From Hexactinellida sp. DTS-2022 (taxonomy: Eukaryota > Porifera > Hexactinellida), in NCBI GenBank assembly GCA_028753945.1, contig JAPNXP010000006.1:2170001-2234000 (forward strand): a stretch of 64,000 nucleotides of DNA, read 5' to 3'. Within the stretch, counting starts at the first letter, position 1. Each line of letters begins with the position of its first letter. The notes below the pieces were generated by a model. That model did no database searches and was not told the DNA's origin. It saw only the letters and a list, made by a program, of their open reading frames with translations. Made by a program: the position numbers and the translations under genes. Below are positions 35,798-47,254 of the stretch, in pieces.

Positions 35798-38034
35798 ATA
35801 TAACAAAAAGTACACAGATCATGATCCTTAGGTACACAGATCATGATCTTAGGAAGTACATAGATCATGATCCTTAGGAAGTAGACAGATCATGATCCTT
35901 AGGAAGTACACATATCGTACACCATTATAGGATTGTCTCGAAATATTCGGTCCGTGTCGATTTGTGGTCCGGCCGGACCAAATATTTCAGACATTTTTGG
36001 TCCGGGTTTACATTTTCAACATTGAAATTTGGCTTAATGCTATCAGTGGTCCCTCTAAGGATTTTTTCAGGGGATCCCCCGAAAAATAGCATTTTTCCCC
36101 CCTAGAGTCCCCGAAAAAAGTTGTGTTTGATCAATGTCCCCGAAAATTAGAGGGTATTAAGGCCACCAATTAGGTATAAATAAATTGCTTCTTCTACTTA
36201 AATCTATATTTTTTAGACTCGATTGATGGTTGTTTGTGTGTTTGTCCAGATTGCATTAAAGTGATGGGGGAATAGAAACCGCATGTATAATTGAGATAGA
36301 GACTAAGTTCAAATATTATAACAGGTAACAAATGTTATAATTGGTAAACAAGTATGCTGATTTCGAATTTATAAATTTCAAATATGAATATTTGCTGTTG
36401 TTGCATGTTGCTTACAAAAATAGGTAAACATGCCTAAAAATCCAAAATCTACATAGAAGTAAGCTTTTAACGGCTATTATAGTAATAATTTATTGGAACA
36501 CAACATAAAACTATTGAAAATGGGAGAAAGGGATGTATACAACATCCTCCATGGTGGAAATGGTGAGGGATAAGGCCGACTTTCGGCCGTTAACTTGAGG
36601 TGCGTAGCACCGATCCGTCGCAAGGCGACCGAAATCGAAGGGCTCGTGTTATAAAATTTCATTTTAAAAGTGAACTCCCCGAAAATTTCTTTTGGAAATA
36701 TTGCCCCTCCAGGAATTTTTGCAAAAACCCCCCGTCAGAAGTCCTGCACCCCGAAAATTAGAGGGAACACTGATTGGTAGTGACCGTCGTGCAATAATAT
36801 ACCAATTGGTCTCGAGGGAAGAGATTCAGTGAATCCACATTTTTTAAAAGGACCAAACAAAAAAAGTACAGTAATGGTTAAAATCAATTTGTTGTTAATT
36901 AAATTAACTCTATATTTATCTGTTTTAGAAAATGCATATTTATTAGATCTCGGTCGATTTGGAACGGATCGGCGCTACACAACTCAAGTTAACGGCCGCT
37001 CTGCGGCGTTACTCCTCACCCTTTCTACCATGGAAAATGGTAGAAATGGACGTTATATACATCCCTTTATAAGATTTCCATAGTTTTAACTTGTTTTACA
37101 TTTTATAAATTTACTAGCGCGCTTCGCTTGCTAGGTCGTTTCGCGGCAGAACACAACCACACACCAACCACGAATCGGTTGGTGTGTGGTTTATATACTC
37201 CTAATATTGATTATAAAGTGTAAATAGGCCTAAATAGTAGGATTTAACAATGTGAAATTTTAATGATTACGTCATCATGTGATAATGAGTAAACATATTG
37301 GTGATCTGGTGTGACCAACGTGTCCGCATGATTAATGTACATGTTCTATTAAATTTTCAGATTTTTATCTCTTAAAGGGCGCGCGAATTATGTGCGATTA
37401 AGTGAATTTTCAGGGTTCTCGAAATGTGACAATGACGTCATAACTTGTCGAGGTGTGAGAAATTTTGAGTGGAAACCTCAACTTGTTGGCGGGTGCCAAG
37501 TTACCCCTATATGCCAAAAATCCCATTTGGAAACCGTCCACTTTCTTCAATCAACTCGTAACATACAAACAAATATATACACACACATATACACCCAGTC
37601 TTGTGTTTTAATAGTATAGATGAGTGCGAAATTCGTGTTCAGCATACTTGTTTACCTATTATAACATTTTAAAGTGAGTTTATATCCCAATATTAATTGC
37701 GGTTTCTATTTCCCCATCACTTTAATACAATCCGGACAAACAACACACAAACAAACAAACACACGCACAAACAACAATTGAGTTATAATAATATACGTAG
37801 ATATTGCTCTAATAAGCTATAATATATTACCCTATTTAACACAATAATATACAATCGGACCACATTTTCGTACGGTCGGACCGAATATTACAGAAATATT
37901 TGGTACGGCCGGACCAAAAACAACACGGACCGAATATTTCGAGACAAGACTATAATGGTGTACGATCTGTGTACTTCCTAAGGATCATGATCTGTGTACC
38001 TAAGGTTCATGATCTGTGTACTTTTTGTTACCTC
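35798..38034. mobile_element. 2.2-kb inverted-repeat element with minisatellite tips
   Basis: Left tip ATAACAAAAAGTACACAGATC and right tip GATCTGTGTACTTTTTGTTA are inverted. Both lead into short tandem copies of TACACAGATCATGATCCTTA and then into CGGACCGAATATTTC-type sequence. TGAAAATGC (9 bp) flanks both sides (35789-35797, 38035-38043). The interior holds another inverted pair around GTTAACGGCCG (36540-36660, 36940-37080) and a Helitron (37114-37620). No transposase. Confidence 0.75.
37114..37620 (-). mobile_element. Short Helitron-like element, complete
   Basis: On the minus strand it starts A|TCTATACTATTAAAACACAA and ends GCGAAGCGCGCTAG|T, fitting the Helitron pattern of 5' TC, 3' CTRR and insertion between A and T with no target duplication. 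A hairpin (ACCAACC...GGTTGGT) lies about 50 bp before the 3' end, farther than usual. Non-autonomous (507 bp). Copies or parts are at 25618-25904 and 59353-61587. Confidence 0.7.
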
Positions 38035-38544
38035 TGAAAATGCGTACATTTGGAATTCCTCGAAAGGTTCCTGCACTACAGCTTGACTTTTGGGAATACA
38101 AACAGGCTGAATAGTTGGTATTGGGTTTAGTGTTTATTAATGTATTTCTAATCAAGATGATCAATGCAAATATGAGATGAGTTAGTTAAAATAAAGGATT
38201 TCGATTAATAGCACATATCTGTTGTTAAAACAGCAAGTTTGTAGCCATTAGTTCTTGTCAATATTTGTTGTTAAAATTGTAAAAATTGTTGTTAAAATTT
38301 GTCAATATTTGTTGTTAAAATTTACCTAATGGTTCTTATAAATATTCTTTCGTATTAGGCGCATATATTCCTAATTTCAGTAATAAATGAGATGTGTTAT
38401 CATCTTGAATGACACCAATTAGCTGAACTACTTGCTAGATTATTCGTTGGCGTGACATTTTAGCTTTCACGAGCTAACTTCCATTTCGGACATCATGGCC
38501 CCTCATAATTTTTTTTAAAACTTGCTGTCGTCAGTCGTGACCAC

Positions 38545-39042
38545 CAGGGTTGGGGCCGATTACTTTTCCAGATGATTACGATTAAGATTACGATCTATAT
38601 TTTTTAACGATTATGATTACGATTACGATCTATAATTTTTAAGCGATTACGATTACTATAAACTTGTATATGATTACGATTATGAAAACAACCCAAAATG
38701 TATACTAAATGCGGTCTGGCTAAGTCTGATAAATTCGAATCTAAAAGTACTAACAACAAGGTAAAGTGTCAATTTCAATAAACTATCTGTTACTGTAACT
38801 ATTATGATGGAATTCAAATTAATTTGACTGTTATTGAATAAAAGCACTTTGGCAGGTGAAATCCTACGAATTGATAATATAGATCCTTAATTTCAAAGAT
38901 AAATTCTCTAATAAAATAGCATGATTACGATTACGATACGATTACACTCTAATAGAATCATCTGATTACGATTACGATTACTGCGAAATGTGTATTCGAT
39001 TACAATCGATTACGATTGTAATGGTAATCGGCCCCAACTCTG
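38545..39042. mobile_element. hAT MITE, GATTAC family, copy 2
   Basis: CAGGGTTGGGGCCGATTAC to GTAATCGGCCCCAACTCTG, with flanks GTGACCAC / GTGGCCAC (7 of 8). Interior similar to 43816-44267 in opposite orientation. Confidence 0.85.
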
Positions 39043-39214
39043 GTGGCCACATAATTTTGGACTTTAATATTATATATTTAGATGCAGACTATATAATTAA
39101 ATAAACTTCCCCAAGAAAAGGCGCGACGGCGACCATGTATTTGTTAAAGAACTGGCCTTATATTTCGAAATATTCATTAAATGGTATAATAGCTTTGGTA
39201 TAGACTTCCTATTA

Positions 39215-39401
39215 CAGTCGAAACCGGTATATTCTAACACAGGTTTTTTCTAACTAATCGGTTTTTTCTAACTAACTATTTATTCTAAATGTGTAAGAAA
39301 TTCAAATTTTGTGTTATTTTCAATCTTTTTATTCTAACTATCGGATTTTTCTTACTTTATTTTAATGCAAAGAATTGGTTAGAAAAAACCGGTTTCGACT
39401 G
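39215..39401. mobile_element. pogo-like MITE
   Basis: TA-CAGTCGAAACCGGT to ACCGGTTTCGACTG-TA, 187 bp, with internal TTCTAACTA repeats. A degraded relative is at about 47503-47695. Confidence 0.8.
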
Positions 39402-39728
39402 TACTTGTTAGAATCTAAAAATAAACAACAAATAGTATACTATCTGTTAATTGCAAAACCATCAACCAGCACAGACTATGAACTAGGGTTGCCAATCCAA
39501 TCCAATCGAGCCAAATTTGGACAATCGGCAATCCAAATTTCGACAAACAATTATTCGGATGACAATCCAATCGCTATCGACAATCCAAAATATCATCGAT
39601 TTTTTTGGATTGTTTCACCGATTTTTTTCGATCGTTTACTCCTCAGTATTATATCAAAAAGAGTTACCGTATTGCCTTGATTTAAAGCCCCATTTAGGCC
39701 CAAGAAAATGTTATGATTTTCGAGAATG

Positions 39729-42618
39729 CACAGTGGCACGATATGTGGAAATAGGATACAAAATCATAACCTTGGATAGCTTTAGAAGGTTGTTATATTG
39801 GAATTCAGCACCCTCACAAACCTAGGGAAGCAATTGGAATTTCCAAAATAACGTTTCCATTGAGCTCACACGTTTTGAAATGAGGTCATAATTGACATTC
39901 CAAAAATAGTATCTATGGTTTAAAGTTTTAGCCATGATGTAATTTTAAATAATTTAGATTCTTTACGTCAAATATCTGCTATATATAGTATATCAATCGA
40001 AAGCTCTTTTGTTGCTGAATAATATATTACATCATTCGTTACGCCTAAGATGAAATGGAATTTATTATTCTAATTTTAAACATGCTTGTTTGTACAACTG
40101 GTATAAAATGATAGACCGCTTTACAAAAAGTCATAGTACTTATTTTGCCTTCACTTGCGGAACTTTCTTTTGCATTTTTATTTTACCTTATTTTCTGCTC
40201 AACAAAATGCACTTTAAACTACGGTGTCAGGAAGTGTCAACGATATTATTTTTTTCGATTCAAAAATCTCACTTCGTTTATATTTTTCGAAATTTCTCAC
40301 AAAATCATAATAATCTTTTAATAATATTAGCACTATTATGAATAACGAAGATGCATACATATTCTTCACTGCTCGAAAGGACAAACCTATCACCTCAATT
40401 GCGTCCCGAGTTTATTGTCCTGAATAGTTTGGAAGACACTGCGCATGATACAGTTCGGAGAAAATTTTCGAGTCTCAGAGAAGATAGAAGAGAATACTTG
40501 AAGCGAGCAAGAAAATGTTTCCAGTAAGGAACTCTCCTGTTACCTAATGATGCTATGTTCACAGGCTGAATACGACTTTACTAATGCGAAGTTTTGCAAA
40601 GAAATTATCGCTAAGGGAAGCTTCGGACTAGTCTGCAATAAATTGACCTGTGATAAAGCTGCATTCTTAATGGGTTCTTTAGAAATTGGAAAGAAGAAAT
40701 ACATCGATTTAAGACGGTTATTGCTCTCAGATGTCCAGCTTCCTGGTTACAATCGAATAGCTACCCATCGATCTCAAATCTGCTTGACTAATGACATCTT
40801 TCCAGTCAATCGAGACCATCAGGTAGGCATTGGTATATCTTACAACAAGCTTCTGACTCATAAAGTGAACAGAATATTGACTTCTTCTGACATTGACATT
40901 GCCAGCAATCTGAAGATACGAATTTCAGATGGACTTGACGGCTCGGGCTGTCACCGAGTTTACCAGCAAGCCACTCACCCCGAGATATCAACGAAAAGTT
41001 TTATTCTATTCGGGTTTAAGGTAATTTCCATATCCGACATCGAAAACAAACTGATTTGGAAAAACCCACTACCCAATTCTCCTTTCTCAATTCGACCAGT
41101 TGCGATATTAGCTCTTCAGGAAAACGAAGACAATATTCGATTTCTTATGGATACACTAATCAATAGTGAGTCTACCCAGATAGTAGAAGATGGTTTAGTA
41201 TTAACTAGCGGAATTTGTCATGTTGAAATTCAGCGTTCTCAATTGGATGGGAAAATGGCTAAAATTCTTAGTGGAGCTGGAGGCGCATGTTGCCAGTTCT
41301 GCACAGCAACATTCAAACAAATCCATGATCTGGATATGGTGAAAGACGGGTTTCCAATTAATCGATCGATAACAGATGCCAAAGTATTATTTCAAGAGGT
41401 TAACGAAGAGCAATTTCTCTCATTGTCTTCTGACAAAATATTCAACATAACACACAAACCAATATCTGACTTAGACATCAATCCAAGCTCTCCTCTACAC
41501 GCATATCTCCGATGTTTTGGCTGGTTTCTACTTCTTATTAGTAATCTGCACGCAGGTGTATTTAAGTGGTCACCAACTTCTAAGAGAGTCTCAGATGCTA
41601 AAAAATTCATTACAAGTTTAATTAATGACAATTTGAATATTATCATTGACAGCCCTTCAACACAAGGTGGAACTACAACTACTGGTAATGTGGTAAGAAG
41701 ATGTTTGATAAGAAAGGATGACAACTATCAAGATTTCCTCTACTGGATTTTAACAGTGATCCCGTCTGAATTCAAGTCCCACATAATTGAAATTCACACA
41801 TGCCTAGGAGCAATCCTACGTGTCTATAATAGCAGCAAAAGAGTGGATACAGAAGAACTAGCGTTTGTTTGCAGCAAGATCTACCAGTTAATTATTTGTG
41901 AATTCCCTTGGGCTAATGTTTCCCTTACATTACACAAGCTATTAGCGCATGCACCTGAAATCATCTCAACATTCAACGATGGGCATGGACTAGAGAACTT
42001 ATCTGAAGGACTAGCTTCTAACAAATATATACGAAGATACAGAGATCGTCTTGCTCGCAAATTTTCATTTGAAGAAAATTTAAAGGATATATTTGTTAGA
42101 ATGATTTCTCACAGTGATCCCATACTGTTAATGAATCGCAAGTTTCCTATTCGAAAGCCTACCTCGTGCCAGCAACTTAAAAGTAACCAAGATATTCTAG
42201 TAAACAACCTTATTCATAATGATGATGATAATATTGATGATTAATTAACTAAATAATCTTTTTTTGTATGTATTTTCCTTATTCCTTTCTTCAATTGGTA
42301 TTAATAAAAATAAAGTGATATTTCCCCAAACAATTAGTTAAAATTTCCTTCAAAAAATGGTTGATCAATTAGAATAGACACGTAATTAATTTGCAAAACT
42401 TTGAGACACAAATGAGACCAATTATAGTAAATTTGAAAAATGCTAAAAATAGAATGTGTCAATGACGTCATAACTTTAACTTCTGAAGTCGTAGAAAAAA
42501 TCTGATTATACCAATAGATTCTAAAGATACGATTTCCCATAGGTAAATAATATAGTTTAGTGCGCTATCTTTGACCCAAATAGCTACTTCCAGATTATGA
42601 CCATTTCGTGCCACTGTG
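39729..42618 (+). mobile_element. Transib/RAG1-like transposon, structurally complete
   Basis: Both ends read inward CACAGTGGCACGA(T/A)ATG (16 of 17 identical), and the element is flanked by a perfect 5-bp duplication GAATG (39724-39728, 42619-42623). The first seven bases equal the consensus V(D)J recombination signal heptamer, as known for some Transib ends, and 5-bp duplications are characteristic of Transib/RAG transposition. It carries one transposase gene and a polyadenylation-like AATAAA at 42303. No RAG2-like open frame exists inside, which favours Transib over ProtoRAG. Confidence 0.93.
40351..42244 (+). CDS. Transib-type (RAG1-related) transposase
   Basis: The main open frame is 40547-42244 (565 codons from its first ATG). 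It carries the RAG1/Transib core in order: LPGYNR (residues 65-70), first catalytic Asp in ISDGLDGSG (D128), second Asp in SQLDGK (D234), zinc pair CQFC (249-252), PLHAYLRCFGW, the GGTTTTGNVVRR block, zinc pair HKLLAH (463, 468), and catalytic Glu in LSEGLASNKYIRRYR (E487). The enzyme is expected to cut at the CACAGTG ends by nicking and hairpin formation in the nucleus. An upstream open stretch from ATG 40351 (57 codons, RREYLKRARKCF at its end) looks like the N-terminal exon. A donor (GTAAGG, 40524) and acceptor (TTCACAG, ending 40564) are present, but removing those 41 bp leaves the frames out of phase by one. So either the borders differ or there is a frameshift. It is longer and cleaner than any other transposase here. 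Confidence 0.88.
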
Positions 42619-43663
42619 GAATGGCGAATATTTGTGGAATATAATCATCTGAGTGTCAATAATTGTAGGGAGGCGATTAATTGACATCAACGGTTATTCT
42701 AGGCGGTGTCAAAAAATAATTAGGACCTATTTTGGGGGGGGCGATTATTCAAGGGGGGCGATTATTCGAGGGGGGGCTACTATTCAAGGAAATACGGTAT
42801 GTTTCATCATATGATCAAACTTAAAATATATATTATTGGGTATAATTGACGAGCAATCGAGCATTTTAAATTTTGGCATTATTTAGATATGAAAATACAA
42901 ACAATCGGAAAAATCGATGAAAATTCATCGATTGCAATCCAATCGATGAAAAATGCAGCAATCGGCAATCTTCTCGATTAGTTCGATTGGCAACCCTGCT
43001 ATGAACTCAACCAGGCTCCCGAAATTTCAAAAAGTGGAATTTTTCATTTCATTCGAAACTGGACCCAAATTGCAGCACCCTTGCAATCCAAAGAAGTTTA
43101 ATTTTGTTTTTTTATTTTGTTTATATCATTAAGTCTATCAGGAATAATTGGTTAAATCTTAAAATTTAGACAATACATTTATTTCTGTTAATTTTCCTGA
43201 CTTCCAATTACGTGTACAAAAATAATAGTAACGTAAAAGTTTGTATGTCTCTATTTCTAGAGCCAGCATTTAAACCACTCATTTTACCTCTAAATCTCTT
43301 TATCCTAAGCTATGTTAGACAGTGATAGGAGTCTACAGTCAGCCGAACAGTTAAAGGACTACATGCTGCTCATGATCAACTATTCTACGTATGTGTTTAT
43401 ATCTAATGCTGTATTGTTTTTGGCAAATTTTAAATCTTAAATTTATATCCAAATACGATCAGAATTGGGGCTGAATAGTCTTAGATTTTAAAGTATAACA
43501 TTTTTATACATTAAAATAGCACTATATAACAATTAGTAGAAACTTAGAAAACCCATGGTAATTGCCATCCATGGTCCAGTAATTACTAGAGTGTCATTCC
43601 CCTAGGATATAGAATGATATGGCTCTACATAGGTAATTTTCTATACTAAATCATGGTTAGAGG

Positions 43664-44527
43664 CAGTGAATGAAAGGTTCTCGAACGGACTTAATAAAGA
43701 CAATTCAGTTTATTTCAAATTAACGCACGTTCAGTTCGTTCACATTCACCTCCTAATTTCAACACCACCAGCATTCGTTCAGTTCCTTCAGTTCAGATGA
43801 GTTGGTGGTGGTTATCAGGGTTGGGGCCGATTACGATTACAATCGTAATCGATTACACATTTCGCTGAATCGTAATCATAATCAGATGAATCTATTAGAG
43901 TGTAATCATATCGTAATCGTAATCATGCTATTTTATTAGCGTATTTATCTCTGAAAATACGGATATATTATCCATTCGTAGGATTGCACCTGCGAAAGTG
44001 CCTTTATTCAATAACAGTCACATTAATTTGAATTCCATCATAATATATACAGTAACAGTGAAATTGACACTTTTAATTATTGTTAATTTGTTAGTACTTT
44101 TAGATTCGAATTTATCAGACTTGGCCATACCGCATTTAGTATACATTTTGGGTTATTTTCATAATTGTAATCATATACAAGTTTATAGTAATTGTAATCG
44201 TAATCATAATCGTTAAAAAATATAAATCGTAATCGTAATCATCTGAAAGTAATCGGCCTCAACCCTGGTGGTTATTAGGTATGAAAAGCAGGTAGTATAA
44301 GTAAGTGATCCATTTATATTTTATTTTTCTAGAGATATATTTACATTCTACGTATGGATTAATGATTTAGTGTTTCTAATTTATCGATATTCAATTTAGT
44401 TCTTTCAGTTCGTTCAACTGCCGTTCAGGCAACCGTTGGCGTTCGTTCAGTTCGTTCAGGGTAAATTCCATAAAAGTATTGCGTTCAGTTCAATAAGTTC
44501 GTTCGTTCGTGAAGCTTTCATTCCCTG
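43664..44527. mobile_element. hAT-like MITE rich in GTTCGTTCA, with nested hAT
   Basis: CAGTGAATGAAAGGTTCTCG to GAAGCTTTCATTCCCTG, with flanks GTTAGAGG / GTTAGAGA (7 of 8). The interior has many GTTCAGTTCGTTCA units and is interrupted by the GATTAC-family MITE at 43816-44267. Confidence 0.75.
43816..44267. mobile_element. hAT MITE, GATTAC family, copy 3
   Basis: CAGGGTTGGGGCCGATTAC to AATCGGCCTCAACCCTG, with a perfect 8-bp duplication GTGGTTAT (43808-43815, 44268-44275). Nested in 43664-44527. The 72-codon open frame inside is not a gene. Confidence 0.9.
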
Positions 44528-44682
44528 GTTAGAGACTAGAAAAGATCTAAAGCACTATAATAATAATCACGAAGCCAAATAATTATTCCAAACAAATGGT
44601 AACTTAAACAATTTCAAAGGAGAATAAAAGTTATATTTATATATATATATATATATAATAAATAATAATACAGCTATAAAGG

Positions 44683-45396
44683 TTAGATTAATAACTCAAG
44701 GTCACGAGCAAAGTTGTTGAAAGAAAACTTGCTCTTCACATAATGGTGACCGAAATTTCCAAAAGTGACTTTTTGATTATGTATTTCATTATTGACAATT
44801 AAGCTATTCATTGCTTTAGCAAATTCATACTCGCCAGATTCACACAGAATACCAGTTTTCCCATGCAAAACCGTCTCTTTAGGTCCTCCACTATTATGAG
44901 CAATAACTGGTAACTTCATATACATAGCTTCAAGAGGTACAATTCCAAAGTGTTCAAATTCCGGAGTATATAGAAGTGCAAAACTCTTTGAGAGAAGAAA
45001 GTATTTTGCATCAGAAGAAATAGAACGCAAAAAATACACGTTGTTAAGTAAAAGTGATCTACTTAGTTGAACAACATAATCATAATACTGAATATTTTCA
45101 ATAACTCTTTCATCATATCCACCAGCTATTAACAAAGAGCATTTAATCCATTGAGCAGAAGTTAAAGATAGCGTAGAACATCGTGAAGGATCCAATAATT
45201 TAAAAGCTTGAATTGCCAGTGAAATGTTCTTCTTACGTTCATATCTATTGATACTTAAAAAGAGATATTCGTTATTAACTAAATAGGCAAGTGAAGAAGG
45301 TGGTATAGGAGGAACTCGATAGTTGTCAAAATTCAAACAAGGATAAAGTGTTTGTGGTCTAATGTGATTTAAAGTGGGGAAATTCTTCAAAAAAAC
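44683..45396 (-). CDS. ALG2: ALG2 alpha-1,3/1,6-mannosyltransferase, 3' exon
   Basis: The exon encodes about 238 residues ending in a stop. ALG2 adds the second and third mannoses to the dolichol-linked oligosaccharide at the cytosolic face of the ER. Seen here: TLYPCLNF, FLSINRYERKKNISLAIQAF, LLIAGGYDERVIEN, LRSISSDAKYFLL, the GT4 glycosyltransferase motif TPEFEHFGIVPLEAM with its conserved Glu pair, and VIAHNSGGPKETV. These match the C-terminal GT-B domain of ALG2. No ATG opens it: the exon begins after a likely acceptor (TTTTTAG, minus strand, 45397-45403) and reads VFLKNFPTLNH. The N-terminal exons (phosphate-binding GIGGAER-type motif) were not found upstream to 47 kb, so the gene is either long-introned with the rest further right, or partial. 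No frameshift or stop is present. It is the only likely host gene here. Confidence 0.88.
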   Translation of the reverse strand, partial: VFLKNFPTLNHIRPQTLYPCLNFDNYRVPPIPPSSLAYLVNNEYLFLSINRYERKKNISLAIQAFKLLDPSRCSTLSLTSAQWIKCSLLIAGGYDERVIENIQYYDYVVQLSRSLLLNNVYFLRSISSDAKYFLLSKSFALLYTPEFEHFGIVPLEAMYMKLPVIAHNSGGPKETVLHGKTGILCESGEYEFAKAMNSLIVNNEIHNQKVTFGNFGHHYVKSKFSFNNFARDLELLI

Positions 45397-46834
45397 CTAA
45401 AAACTTAGTTAAAAACAAAACAAAACAATATAATAGCAATTCCAATTAAAAATAATCTGAGAGGGAAATTAGTGTAAAGGCTGTTTTCAGAAATTTCAGA
45501 ATCTTAAAATGTACGAAATTTTTAGTTGTTAATTGTATTCCTTTAACTGACTAAAATACTAGAAGAATAATATAATTATATGAAAAAAAACAATACATTT
45601 CAACAGGAGGGATTTTCCTAACAATAATAAAAATTCAAACTTATTGTATATCGTAAACTGAAGTCGAAAGAAATCAAATAATAGAAAATTCGTACTGATC
45701 AGAACAAATTATAAGAATATTATTTAATTCTGATAAAGGTACAACAAATCTGTGGTCTTATTGGTGTATTGTCTTATTGATTTCCCTGAAATCGAAATTT
45801 CCCAGAGATCATGATCTTGTGGTTCACGGACAGGGTTGTTTGATGTAAATCATGATTTTAAAAAAATCTGATTTAAATCAGATTTTTCATGACTATTGTT
45901 TTTTCGAAAAGAATAAATTACATTGATAATGAGTCACTATCAATGTAATTAATCGATCAGCCAAATAATATACGCCAGTGTGATATAGATTGCAAAAAAA
46001 CAATCAAAATCATAATTCTGATTTGGTATGACTAGCCTCAACGATCCGCAGGCAGTGGAGGAATTGTTATAACAGGTTTAAAACTGAAATATTTGTAAAT
46101 CGTTACTAGATCGCCACATTACATATGTTTTGGATATTTGGGGAATCCGCTTAATTGCGACAAGACCAAACAAACGTGTCTCAATTAAGCGAAGTAGACT
46201 GTAGATCATTTAATATCTTATGAATTTTCAGCATTTATGTCTTACACTATTCAGCATTTATGATTGCTGTATCCAATGAATTATCAATACTCTCAGCAAA
46301 TCAATTATCGTCCCGGTTATTGTTTGAAGAAAATACTTTTTATTCTTAGAATCGATTTGTTGTTGTCAAAATTTCTAAAAGGTTAGATGAAAAGTTTAGA
46401 GCCCCGCCTCAGTTTTAGGACTTGTTAAATAGTTCAGTGCCCCGGGTCAGGCGTTTGAGGATTTGCAAGTTGGTGACATATTCAATTATAGGTTCAAATT
46501 TGTTATTTCTCCTTTCATATTTATAAGTTACATAAGTTATAAGTTACATAACTATATAAGTTATCCCTCGCTGGGAAGCTTGTTGCCAATTCGGGATACA
46601 CTCAAACCTCCCTTATCCGGACAATGTCGTCCGGAGAATGGCTGTAACTAAGAATTTTCCCGGATCTCAGAAATACAATGGATAGTACATGTGCAATCTC
46701 AAAGTGTGAAAACCATATTTACAGATTCATCCAAAAACTAAAAAGAATTGTTTACAATGGTTGTTGACAATTTAAAATGCCGTTTGAATATTTTTAAATT
46801 AAAATCACTACCTTAAACTGGAGTGACAAAGGCC

Positions 46835-47130
46835 TGTTGAGTGGTATTTTGATACGCTACTATTCAGGGGCGTCCTGGCCATACAAGCCAGCGGGGAATC
46901 CCCGCTGGGCTTACCTAGGGGGATTCCTAATTTGGGCTCCTAGTTTGATAATGGCCCCCTTGGAGGCCCTTATCTAGCTATTTATCTGTACAAAAGCACA
47001 TAAAGTTCCCCGATGGGCCCCCCCTGGCCAAGACGCCCCTACTACTATAAGTAAACCATGGATGTGCTATTACAAATTATGTAGTGGTATTCTGGACGCT
47101 ATAGTAGAGTAAGACGCTAATATAAAAGTA
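46835..47130. repeat. Repeat family Z, copy 2
   Basis: GTGGTATTTTGATACGCTAC, then (after a MITE) AACCATGGATGTGCTATTAC and GTGGTATTCTGGACGCT, as at 18845-18970. A further piece lies at 47218-47255. Confidence 0.6.
46865..47041. mobile_element. 177-bp hAT-like MITE
   Basis: CAGGGGCGTCCTGGCCA to TGGCCAAGACGCCCCTA, with flanks CTACTATT / CTACTATA (7 of 8). GC-rich against its surroundings, and inserted in repeat family Z. Confidence 0.75.
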
Positions 47131-47254
47131 ATTTCTACTTATATTAACTTCTGATCATGAATTAAAGAATCTTACAATTTATTTACGATAGAATAGATAA
47201 ACAATAGAGAGACATAGATGTGGTATTATATATTGTTTTGAGACGCTGGTATAT

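Larger units (their letters stand above)
39484..42998. mobile_element. hAT MITE hosting the Transib element
   Basis: Left tip TAGGGTTGCCAATCCAATCC (first base changed from the expected C) and right tip GATTGGCAACCCTG. A perfect 8-bp duplication CTATGAAC lies at 39476-39483 and 42999-43006. Without the Transib insertion (2,890 bp plus one 5-bp duplication) it is about 620 bp. Related to 12676-13536. The MITE must be older than the Transib insertion. Confidence 0.85.

Noticed and set aside
40090..40341. An 83-codon frame in the Transib 5' region as a RAG2-like partner
   Set aside because: Far too short for a kelch-type protein and composed of Phe/Leu/Ile-rich AT translation.
40351..42244. A host RAG1 immune recombinase gene
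   Set aside because: It sits inside terminal repeats with a 5-bp duplication, has no RAG2-like neighbour, and its GGTTTTGNVVRR block fits Transib better.
45825..45890. A hAT-like end (CAGGGTTGTTTGATG) with alternating AAATC/GATTT sequence
   Set aside because: Suggestive, but I could not find the second terminus or a target duplication.
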